A stretch of 64,000 nt of DNA from Galerina marginata. Its lineage: Eukaryota > Basidiomycota > Agaricomycetes > Agaricales > Galerinaceae. The position numbers and the translations under genes were made by a program. This document shows, piece by piece, positions 54,051 to 64,000 of the stretch (the stretch's first letter is position 1; each line of letters opens with the position of its first letter). The DNA lies in NCBI GenBank assembly GCA_023014335.1, contig JAECYW010000006.1, positions 1,612,001-1,676,000 of the forward strand. The letters run 5' to 3'. The notes under the pieces were generated by a model. The model had not been told where the DNA came from. It made no database searches and saw only the letters and a list, made by a program, of their open reading frames with translations.

Positions 54051-57000
54051 TGGTAGTTGCCAGTTAGGGTGAATAAGTCAGGCAGGGTAGGTACCAACTC
54101 TGGTAGTTGCCAGTTTCATCTATTTACACTAAATAATGCTGCTCATGGCGGGTGGCAGCGAGCTCAACGTTGGGGGCGGGGTTTTTGATGCGGAAAAAGC
54201 GCCATCCTATGGGGCCCCATGCAAAAAGCCCATCTGGGATGTCGGTCACCCCGTAGGGAGGGCGGGATGGGGCGTAAAAAAAATGTAACGGATGCCAGAA
54301 GTCCCGCCGGGGTCCTAATTCCATTTTCGGACGTGTCCCGCGCCTTTTCGGTTCCTGTAGCCTGTGCGATAAAAATAGATTGGGTCAGTTTACCTGCGAT
54401 ATTACCTGCAAATTTTCGTTCCCCTCACTTTTTAATACATAGTAGAAAAGTACTCGTAGATACAAACCTAACAATATAATTTTTATTGCGAAATGTGCAC
54501 GGGAAAGGGTCAAACGAATGAATGATACTTATGGGCTTCATAGGATGAGTGTTATAAATAGATTTCCACCAAATGTCTACCGTTTTTGCCATTTCCCGAG
54601 CTCAGTTTGTTGTTCCCTTCACTTGTGTAAACACGGCTGCAATCCACAGCCAATTCTGAACATAATGATACTAATTTTATAGATTATCACCCAGTGGATG
54701 GCCTTTTGGCGAGTTATGTAGAATGATGATATTATATTAATATCGGACTGTCTACAACATTATGTCTACGTATGTACCGCAAGGAGACAACGACTGTGCC
54801 TCCTCGCGATACTTGTTAACGCGGGTAGAATAGCAGGAACTTCCTGCCCATTCACCCCGCTTCTCCTCCCGTCGGTGTCCGCCTACGGCCCTCAACTACC
54901 ACCAACCTTCCCCATTGTCAACCTCCGTCGTGGTGTTGTGCCGTTGGTTCGCAGGGCGGTCGCGTTGAACGTTCGCGTCATCCCCTAACCCACCCGTCTA
55001 ACCCATGCCGTCTCATTGCGACGAGTAGCAATGAGGCTGCAGCAATTGTCCATTGCTGCAGCCTCTGCTCCACTTCGTACCATCCGAAACGTCGTCTCCC
55101 TGGCATCGCAGTCCACGTGTGACGTGGATTCCGGGCTGGGAGACGTCGCTAGGTGGGGCAGTGGGCGGAGAGAGGGGGGCGGGGGGCCAAGGGCCAACGA
55201 ACGCGAACGCGACGGCGCTCGCGTTCGTTCTTCGCGGTTCGTGACTGCCTTTGGAGTGGGGCGAATGGCGAATGGGCTGAGGATGCGGAGGATGCGGGCA
55301 GGTGGGTATTTAGTGATGGCGACGTCCGTCGCGGCCCGAGGAAGGCGGAGGCGTAGTGGACGGTCGTCGGTCAGCGAACTCGAACGCGAAGAAGTGGGTG
55401 TGGGACGTGGCGAGAGAGAGGAGCAACGAATATCGCTGCCTCTTCACCATCCCGTCCTCCTCACTCTGGCAAGGAGTAGCGGCGCTGCCGCTGCTGAAGC
55501 CTCGAGCATTCGTGTCGCAGGAGCAGCAGCAGTCGTGCTGCTGCTCTGCTTGCCACAGGTGCTTTGTGGGCGCGAAAGGCGAGCTTTGGGAAGGGGCGGG
55601 GACAGCGTCGTAGTAGGCACCGAACGAGTCTTGGAACGAGCCTACCGCGACGGGAATGAGCGGTGGGCGTGCGCAGGAGGAAGACAAAAGCGATACGAGT
55701 CGAAGACGACTCGTCTCGCGACGTACCGGGTGGGTCTCCCTCTCCAGGGTCTCCCCTCGTTGTCTTTCACCCGTTTTCCGCCCGAGTTCGTTGGAACGCC
55801 GGCCCACGACCCTCAAGGTGAAGGGGGGCTCGCGACGTGCGGCATGATGTTGTACGGGCATAGGATACCTGTTAAGATAGAGAAATCAGTAATATAAGAA
55901 TTAAATGACATAAAAACACGTACTTAGCATGTTTTTGAGGTGTTGAGGGGCAGGAGGGGCCAAGAGGGAAAGAAGGAAGGTCGGTTGTGGTGGTGGAAGG
56001 CAAGATCAACCAGTGTTGATGGCGGTTGATCTGCTGTTCGGCGTTTTCGGCGATCGATCTGATTGGCTCCCTCGAACGGACCGGGCAAATTGTCGCAAAA
56101 AGCTATTTTTGGTTATCACGTGATCTAACGCGTCACAACTCCCTTAACGGTCCGGGCCTGTTACAACGCGTTGGCACAAAAACGAAAAATCAGCTAAACA
56201 CCGTAGAATCCCTCTTTTTTTGGGCTCACGTAGATTTAGAGCTCGTTTAGTAACAGTCCATGCGGTTTTTTAGGATTTTGGTATGGAAGTGGTTGAGAAA
56301 TATGATAGGTACATTTTTCCGTAACGGCCTGTAACGCGCGTTGTAACGTCACGTGCGTTACAACTCCGATTTGATTTTGGCAGCTTCGCCATTCCAAGGG
56401 ATTTCCAAAAGCGGACGATTTTCGATCAAGGACCGATTTTGACCGAGGAGACCGATTTGAAATCCGAAGGACCGATTTTTAGGCACGTGACCACACGCGT
56501 GCCCAATTCACGCATCGCGTGAGGCGCGCTCTGTGCGAAACTGCACGCAGGAGGCCCAATCTTGCTTCGAAAAATTTCAAACTTGGCAGAAATTTATATA
56601 ATTGAGCCCTGAGCAAGTATACAAAAAAATATATTGAGATACCAATCAGCTACCAGCTATATTACTCAAATCTTACAAAATCTTCGCCCAAGAGATCCCC
56701 ATGGCAGGTGCAGTGTAGCCAATAACCTATTGGTGTCCTTCAGAAAGCTTGTAAATATGTGTTAGAATGTTTATTTAAGTGTTTTGAAAGGAGAGGGATG
56801 AATGTGCTCTTGCAATTGAGAAAATGGAGGTACTTTTCGAAATTTAGACCAGAAGAGGAGGACAGAATGGAACATAGCTACACCAGTTTTCAGCCAAATC
56901 ACTTGATTCTTTTGAGGTTTTGTGCGTATAAATATTCTCCAATTGAATGCGCAAAGCCGACAGGGTCGCGTTGATTTCTAAGTAGTCAAAACGACAGTTT

Positions 57001-60000
57001 TGTGCATTTTGAAGTAGAAATTTCAGAAAGGATGGAACCTCGCTACACCAATTCTTAGCCAAATCACTTGAATTCTTTTGTGATGTGTACACATAATTAT
57101 GGTTAAAATAAATCCTCCAAGACAACAGGGTTGCGTTGATTTTTAAGTATTCAAAAAAAAGGTTTTTCGCATTTTGAAGTAGAAATTCGTGCCTTGGTAA
57201 TTAAGTTATGGCTGGTTCTTCATCTTGGAAGTCAGAGTCACAGAACTGTAGCTAAAATGAATGTTGTTTCTTCAGATGAACCTCATAGTGTATGGAATTT
57301 ATTTCAGGGAAAAGGGTTTCTAACTAATACTCGAGTACAATGTTCATTGACAGGAATGAATCAAGTTTAGTGGGCCTGAGAAATACTCTCCGAGTTTAGA
57401 AATCCCTGGACAAATTTTTCAACTTTTAGAGGGAAATCCCTGGGCTCCAAAACGCACAGATTTGCTTCCGAGAGCCCTTGGAATGACCAATTTTCCTTGA
57501 TTTTTGCGACACAATCCGTCGAGGCTGGCTATCGTCGAAGACGTCTCGGATGACAATAACAGGAACTCTAGGTTAAGAGACTAATAGTAGAGTGAATTTA
57601 TAATTAACTAACTAATGTATTCCTGTATGTCCGGTGAGTAATTTTACTCTGAAATGGTACAATACGACCATGGCCATCCGAGCGAGGTGATTTTCGGTCA
57701 AACAGTGGGTTGAACAAAAGGTATTCAAGTGCTTCAGGCATCATTAAATCAAGAGATAATACTTTGAGGCGCAAATATACATTACTTTAAGAAATTCAAG
57801 ATACTTTATCAGGCTTAAATACATTGTGAGCATACCTAACCTCTACTTCATAGCTTTTATGCATGAATGATCAAGGAAATTCCGTGTCGTTTTCAAACAT
57901 TCGATATACATTCAGTTTAATAGATAGTACTTCTTATATTTTATTTATTTTAGGCTAGAAAGTAGTTCTAAGCTACATATACAGTATATACCGTCGATAT
58001 CCGGGGGCTAGAGTATAGATTGGGATGGAGGCGACGATGTTCGAGTCGTTGATGACGGATCGGAGTCTTCCCGGCCCGACTGCATCAGCCAATCGCACGC
58101 CTTGCCGATACCCGATCAACAAACGTCGATGTTGATTCCTACTTCTCACACCACCACCACCACCACCTTTGCCGCTTCCTCAAGGCCTCAACAGCGCGCG
58201 TCGCGTGCCCCTCGCCTCGCGCATGTGGGCCGGCGCTTTCATGCTACAACATCGTCACCTGCGACTCCCCACTAACTACACCATTCGCGGCTTCTACTCC
58301 ACCACGCCCATCCGCGACTCCACGCTGGCACCAGCACCAACGGCCCCCCTCGATCGCCACTTCTTCAGCTACGACCGGCCTTCGAGTCCCTGACCATGCG
58401 CCAGGCCCTACGACACACGCACATCCCCTCCACTGTCCGAGATGCAGGCGACCGGCGTCGAATACTCGAGCCCGGGAATTTCGCCAGTTGCCTGCATCAC
58501 CCTCTCCCACTTCCACTATCAACCCCCACGTCCAATTTGGGGAGTGCAGGCACCAGCTGCCGCCCACAATCCCGACATGCGAACGTCGCAGGAACAGCGG
58601 AGGCAACGAGTGCCAGCAAGACGCGTGTGAGATGGCCTGCGCGACGAGGGGGAGGGGGTCAAGGGGCTGCTCCCGCCTTCGCTTACGTCGAAGGTTGGGG
58701 GCTTGTTTCCGGTGGGGATTGGGGCACAGGACGCTGAGGGGAGACCCTGGAGAGGGAGACCCGCAAGGTGCGTCGCCAAACGAGCAGAAAACTCGACTCG
58801 TTTGGCTATTCTTATTTTCCACCCCAACCCTTCTCATCCACACCACGACAGACCCGCCGTGGTTCCCAGCGCCACCTTCACCGTCGTCGCCCACTGGCAC
58901 CACCGCCTTCCAGCCTCCCCAACGCCTCCTTCCGACGCCACCTGCTCACTTCGCCACCATACGACGCACTGGGGAGAACAGCAGCACTACCGCTGCTGCC
59001 TCTCCGCTTCGGAGCCCTAGGGTAGACGGGAGCAGTACCTTGCACTGCTCTCGCTATGTGCTGACGACGACGAGGTGGCATGGGCCCAACAATGCTGCCA
59101 CCACGTTATCTCACTCGACGCCGCCCAACACGAACAACCCGGGCCCACGATGATAAGGTGGCAGGGAGGCACCATATCGAAGGCATCGTGGCCACTCGAC
59201 GCCGACCTGCCCTTTACCTACGACGGCCGAGGACGGTCCCACAGCCAGCAAGCGGAGGACGGCGCCGATGAGGACACGAACACGCCTGCGAGCCAGCCCT
59301 CACCCAGCCCGGACCATCCACCTGTACCCAGCCTCCAACGCCTGCCTGCTGGCACACCACGCCGACTCCCATCGAACCCAAAACGGAATTCCTGAAGGCC
59401 GATTACGGGGCTGGGATGGTATGGAACGGAGGCGGAGAAGGCAGGCAGCCGCCGCGGTATGCCAAGCGCCTACGGACGTGAACTGCACCCTTCAAGCTGC
59501 AGTTCACGCTCGTTGGTGCCTCTCATATACGTACTTTTAATGCTCGATAGTGTACATACAATAAGTAATATAATCTAACATTTTCTATATATTCCCCAAA
59601 GCAAGAGTCTCGAGAAATACCCAGGCTTTCCCCTGAGTGTTTGACTATAAAATTGGTACTGCCTGGTCAAGAATTTAATGCTGAATACAGCTGGGTAAAT
59701 AAGACGAAAGGGAGCAGTCAGTAGAGCCCAATGTAGGGTAAAAACGGTAGGTTTTCGAAGGATTCTATTTATAGAGCTCATCCGGCGGGGACTGCATATA
59801 GCCATCTCTCGTTATACCCCTTCCCGTGCTCTTCTAGCTCTAAATTTTATATCATTAGATTTGTATGTTTGAGGAGATTACAACTATGCTTTAATAAATG
59901 AGGGGAAACAAAAATTAAAGGCAAAATACCGCGAAAACTGAAAGAATCTATTTTTAACGCGCTTGCTACAGGTACCGAAAAGGCGCGCTACGCGTCCAAA

Positions 60001-60275
60001 AATGGCACGAGGACCCCGGCGGGACTTCTGGCATCCGTTACATTTTTTTTACGCCCCATCCCGCCCTCCCTACGGGGTGACCGACATCCCAGATGGGCTT
60101 TTTGCATGGGGCCCCATAGGATGGCGCTTTTTCCGCATCAAAAACCCCGCCCCCAACGTCGAGCTCACTGCCGCCCCCCATGAGCTGCATAATATAGTAT
60201 AAGTAGATGAAACTGGTAACTACCAGAGTTGGTACCTACCCTGCCTGACTTATTCACCCTAACTGGTAACTACCA
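54051..60275. mobile_element. large element B with about 0.7-kb terminal inverted repeats
   Basis: Both ends start TGGTAGTT(G/A)CCAGTTAGGG, followed by TGAATAAGTCAGGCAGGG and, 50 bases in, a second TGGTAGTT(G/A)CCAGTT. Arms run to about 54760 and from about 59560. Each arm encodes the same 66-80-residue frame on opposite strands. The inner arm sequence is clearly related to element A (GTTATAAATAGATTTC, ATGTCTACCGTTTTTGCC). The interior matches element A in reverse orientation: 55.0-56.09 with 42.05-43.46, and 57.65-58.6 with 41.04-41.96 (kb). A 1.4-kb insertion (56091-57511) is absent from A. No transposase was seen, so the element looks non-autonomous. No target duplication was found. Confidence 0.85.
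56091..57511. mobile_element. 1.42-kb insertion with 11-base terminal inverted repeats
   Basis: The insertion starts TGTCGCAAAAA and ends TTTTTGCGACA, exact inverted repeats. Element A has the unoccupied site (CGGACCGGCCAATCCG when reversed, at about 42123-42108). In B it reads CGGACCGGGCAAAT, insertion, CAATCCG, so a short duplication around CAAT is likely. Near the left end lie several copies of GTAACGCG/CGTTACAAC-type words (56140-56360), probable subterminal transposase sites. The right half holds two related blocks (CACCAGTTTTCAGCCAAATC at about 56881 and CACCAATTCTTAGCCAAATC at about 57046, 165 bases apart). No transposase; superfamily not assigned. Confidence 0.8.
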
Positions 60276-60710
60276 AGGTTGAATACTTCAGCCAGTCTAT
60301 AGAGGTGGTTACTGATGGAAATTAGGACCGTCAATCAGCTTTGGAGAAGATTGGAACCGGTTTGGTGCTCTTCAAATTGTTCGCTTTCACAAAGTACATG
60401 GCTACCCGACGAATAACGAAAAGGGATTTCTGCGCCCTGAGATTTGCCTGAGATCGTACAAAGGGCGGTGAAGTGCACCGCAGATCCGATTCTACTAAGC
60501 GGAGACGTGCCCGCAGATCCGAAGTCTATGCCCGTTTTTGGGAGGAGGTTCCAGAACGGGTAAGTTTACGTGATGCCAGGGGTCCATACCATAACACCGT
60601 TTCGGGATTCTGAGAGGCTGGTCAGAGTTGAGCGCAATTGAGAATAAATAGCCAGAAAATTGCAATTTTAAACCAATCACGACCTACCTCTCGAACAGCA
60701 TACTCCACGG
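60276..60710. other. upstream region of the DUF6699 gene
   Basis: It lies between the end of element B and the gene start. No repeat was recognised. The element ends only about 435 bases before the start codon. Confidence 0.5.
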
Positions 60711-61337
60711 ATGTGTCGGGGAAAGGCCCAGCACGTTCGCTTCTCTGACCAAAACATATTCTACTCACCACCTCCCACCAACACCACCTCGTCACCCATC
60801 ACTTTATCAAACATGTCTGCTTACACGTATTCCAATCTCCCATCCACAAGGAATTTTGACTGCGTTCATTTACACCGTTACCTCGAAATGTCTGCAGTAA
60901 ATTGGAATTTGCTGGATCACCCAGCAGCGATCACATGGGACCGCCGTTCGATCTCCAGCCTTACCCTTTGCGAACCAGCGACCAATCCCCCTTTAGCCTT
61001 CATCACTCTCAATTCTCCACATCTCCCATGGACTATCAAGGTTCATGCGTTACATCGGTGGTACATTACTTTGGAAGACATATTCAACGCTGTCTACTAT
61101 TTCTTCCGCACAAACATCACTACGACGGAGTTCTACTCATTCCTCTCCTATCATGACCAACAGCGCGCTCAAGAAGCCTACGAGTGGCGTTACAGAAGGC
61201 ATCGCAGCAATAGGACATACCAATCCGAAAAACGCAGTGGGATGAAACGCGTGGATTTCCTCATGGGTCGTTCACGCTTCCTTGGCATCTCTGTTACTTG
61301 TTGTCGGTCCAGAAAATGGCAGCTCAACTTTACCTAG
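60711..61337 (+). CDS. DUF6699-domain protein
   Basis: A single exon of 208 residues. The N-terminus has the family's HVRFSDQNIFYSPPP start. The domain runs from about residue 70: NWNLLDHPAAITWD, LCEPATNPPLAFITL, HLPWTIKVHALHRWYITLED, then RRHRSNRTYQSEKRSGMKRV, DFLMGRSRFLGIS and a closing WQLNFT. This is the complete order seen in this large basidiomycete-specific family, whose biochemical role is unknown. Length is normal and no stop or frameshift is present. The start at 60711 is the first ATG in frame, ten codons before the conserved RFSD block. Expression could be influenced by the element ending just upstream, but that is inference. Confidence 0.88.
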   Translation: MCRGKAQHVRFSDQNIFYSPPPTNTTSSPITLSNMSAYTYSNLPSTRNFDCVHLHRYLEMSAVNWNLLDHPAAITWDRRSISSLTLCEPATNPPLAFITLNSPHLPWTIKVHALHRWYITLEDIFNAVYYFFRTNITTTEFYSFLSYHDQQRAQEAYEWRYRRHRSNRTYQSEKRSGMKRVDFLMGRSRFLGISVTCCRSRKWQLNFT

Positions 61338-64000
61338 TGATCGTGTTTTTTAATACTTTTCCTATGTTCTATGGGCGATTATATTCCCATTTTGGTCCTC
61401 AATTCAAAGGACGAATTTTACGAAGCACTACATCCCGTCCCTCTTCCATTATTTCTCTCCGGCTCAATTTATATAGGCGCTTACCGACTCCTCCTGAATG
61501 ACGTTTACTTTATTTCCACCAGGTTAGTCGTTCACATTATAACATTTCAGTCCTTTTAAAATTCAAACTGTTGGCAGGGATTAAGCTAGAGCCGCAGGTG
61601 TGTACAAAGCGCCAGAGAAAGTTTTAAAATAGGATGCGTGTGAAGCACCCTGAACTGAACCTAGTAGGTATAGGCGGAGCTCACGATACAGGTCGCTGAG
61701 AGAGGGGCGCGCGAAGCGCGCCAAGTTTAAAATCCGCTTTCAACCAGAACAGAAATGCTGAACGCGCAAAACTTGTTAGTTAGGTACTTAAGATAAGAAA
61801 TGATAACAAACAAAGAGGAGCGTACATTTCAACGTTCAACATTCAACATTCAAACATAGTTCTGCCCAAGAACTCTTGACAGTATTTTGAGTGGCGCACT
61901 GCTCGACTGTGCTTGTGGAGCAGATGAACGTAGGCGAGGTGCCGGAGAACGGGGGTCCGGAAGAACTATGAGCAGAGCTGTCCATGATCGCAGCCAGACA
62001 GTGGGTGACGTGAACACTGCGGAAAGTGGATGGCAGTGTCGCCACATTGACGCTGAATGAGGAGATAGACGTGGTTACGAGTCCTATTACTATTATTGAT
62101 CTGACCCGGTCAAAAATTGGCCAGTGTAACGAAATTAAACGCTCAACGAGCCGGCAAACGCAGTTTTCTATTTTTAGGTCTCCGCGGTCGTCGGCACCTC
62201 AATATCAACATTCACTTTTATTTCCCTCGTTCACGTTGTCCTCCGCGTCCCGCTCCTTCCTTCATTGACAATTGTCCGTCCTCATCTCTGATTGTCGGGC
62301 TCCTGTCTCTCACAAGCTGGTATGTTCTTTCTCTTTTCTCCGTTCTCCTGCTTACATACTTTGTCTACCCCCTTAGCTCCGCTAGCCCTCCCCATTTCAG
62401 CTCAGCTCAGCTCTGCCCTCTGTTCCGCGACCTAGAGACTTTTTGCTCCGAATTTTGCCTCCTCGAAGGCTCTTTTTTAACACACCACTCGCCCTTGCAC
62501 ACCTTCTCTTTGCCGTGGTCGCGCCCATTTCGCAGAATGTCTCTATCTCCAATCACGGTCTCAACATTGCGTTTCGGCGGTCTACTGAGCTCACTTGTCC
62601 CCATCAGCAGTGCTCGTCGGGGGTGACGAAGGAGGGTGCACACGTATCGTCGTCACTGACATCCCGCATCCACAGCACAGCCCGTATTGGCCTTGTCACC
62701 GTGTCATGCACCAACTAACGCGGATTCTCGAAAAAGCGGACACCCCCAAATTCTCCGACCATCCGTAGGTTCAGCCGCATCAGCCACGTTCGCAGGTCGA
62801 ACCCATGACTACGTCTTCCACACAACTGCTCGGACCCGTTGACACGGTGTTCCCCGCTTGATCAACAAACCGGATACAAAGGGGAGCCTAAAGTAAGAAC
62901 GCACCTGCGCCAGGTAATCAACTTCCACCAAACCTCTTGCAAGCCCTGTGGTAACCTTTCGCCTCCGCAGCTCGGTATTGGCCACAGGTACCTCAAGCTC
63001 CCAAATGATGCCTTCAACAAGGGGTCGAAGCCGGCATGGGCCCTTTCAAAGCGCGTGAATTGCGTTCCCTACCTGCTCGATAGGTGCGTGACCCGTCTTT
63101 TCGCCGCTTCCGCTCGCGATTGCCTGTCAACAAGGCTTCAGTCGTCATTACCGACCTCACGCACCCCCGCTATGCCATCGATGAATGTTGAAGCCGAAAT
63201 ATGCACCCCCACGCTGCACGAATTCCGCTGGTCGCCTGCTCGATAGTGACACGATGGCCGAGGGCAAGATTTTGGGAAATAACCAAGCCCGAACGTGAAC
63301 GAACTCACGTTCGGCACGACTCTTTGGTGCATTTAAGGTTTTATTCACATTGAATATTTACCCATGTAATTTTAGCACCTGAACGTCCCTGCTTAACATT
63401 CGTCAAGCGCAGCTCACGATACGTCATCTCAACAAGCCTTCGCAATCGCTGCCATCGTGTACTACAGCCACCTGCACACCCCTTCGATGACGATCGGGAT
63501 TTGACCACCGTCCCGCCTGCGCTTCCTTGTCAATGTAACCGGTGGTTCATTCGTTGACTGTATGAGGGTGCAGACGAGACATGAACCACAGCGCTACGTT
63601 AACGAGATAGGGCGCATCGACGAGAGTGGTCTGTAGGTGAGACGGTGGAAGCGGGTGGCTGAAGTCGTATCCGAGTGACAATGTTTTCACTACTGGTGAT
63701 GGCCGGCCCGGGCCCGCCCATGTTTTCAGCGGGTCCTGTGCGTAAATTATCAGAAATAACTAATACTTATGGGTCAAGTACTCGGAAGGTACATGGCCAG
63801 TACCTGTTAATCATTTTTATCATTCTAAAAGGCCCAATTTTTGGCGTTGCTGTTTGGCGTCTGAAAAGGAATAGGAAAAGTCTACGTTGCTTATTGTTTT
63901 TTCGGTTTACGAAAAATGTCGTAGCAATGACAAATATTGTACATTGAATTAAGAATAATTTGATGGTGGATGTCCTATCCCTGAAAATAAATAAAAACAG
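61338..64000. other. no recognised gene; small palindromes
   Basis: Frames at 62117-62626 and 62839-63246 are serine/proline-rich and unsupported. A pyrimidine-rich, promoter-like stretch lies at 62200-62420. Two compact palindromes are present: GGCGCGCGAAGCGCGCC (61706-61722), related to the cluster at 5440-5550, and a perfect 10-base hairpin CCGAACGTGA/TCACGTTCGG (63289-63314). Confidence 0.5.

Noticed and set aside
54065..54078. Telomere-like TTAGGG word at the end of element B
   Set aside because: A single TTAGGG, not tandem, and part of the element's own terminal repeat at both ends.
55016..55897. 293-codon plus-strand open frame inside element B
   Set aside because: The opposite strand is open for 183 codons in the same place and the frame is not kept in element A. 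GC-rich DNA rarely has stops.
63675..63947. 90-codon frame with a hydrophobic segment near the window end
   Set aside because: No motif, AT-rich context and no splice support; likely chance.

Overview
This window looks like nuclear DNA of a mushroom-forming fungus (Basidiomycota, Agaricomycetes). Genes are broken by very short introns (about 40-60 bases, GTRNGT...YAG). The recognisable families are typical of that group: Tnp2/Plavaka-type CACTA transposases, F-box proteins, a WD40 protein with a C-terminal membrane anchor, a DUF6699 protein, and a probable TET/JBP-like 2-oxoglutarate dioxygenase. No bacterial operon, CRISPR array or rRNA gene was seen. All family assignments come from reading motifs by eye, without a database search.

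Layout. 1-9.5 kb: GC-rich DNA of unknown content, a 1.05-kb Mutator-like MITE with a 9-base target duplication and a tRNA-like relic inside, a frameshifted F-box gene (minus strand), a degenerate array of intron-like tandem repeats, GC-rich palindromes, and gene fragments. 9.5-11.3 kb: a tandem coding-like duplication and a 0.88-kb TA-flanked MITE. 12-19 kb: a small SAP-like gene, then a graveyard of a Tnp2 piece, a possible GRF-finger gene, a Plavaka C-terminus and a RecQ-helicase piece, then an F-box gene. 19.6-24.3 kb: a very long minus-strand open frame with three diverged internal modules, whose start lies in the terminal repeat of a nested fold-back element. 24.3-30.5 kb: two head-to-head CACTA-superfamily transposase genes, a nearly complete Tnp2 (one nonsense codon) and a more decayed Plavaka. 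33.3-36.3 kb: a 12-exon, AT-rich, apparently intact dioxygenase gene. 37-48 kb: repeats nested around a 5.1-kb element with roughly 0.9-kb terminal inverted repeats. 49-53.6 kb: a P450 relic, the WD40-membrane gene and a coiled-coil gene. 54.05-60.28 kb: a second copy of the large inverted-repeat element, in opposite orientation and carrying its own 1.4-kb insertion. 60.7-61.3 kb: the DUF6699 gene. The last 2.7 kb hold nothing recognised.

How it fits together. The window is mainly a transposon nest in which a few host-type genes survive (DUF6699, WD40-TM, coiled-coil, F-box). Several transposase genes carry stops of the kind made by C-to-T change. A TET/JBP-like enzyme, a family associated in fungi with DNA transposons and 5-methylcytosine oxidation, sits intact among them. 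Any functional link between the two is inference only.
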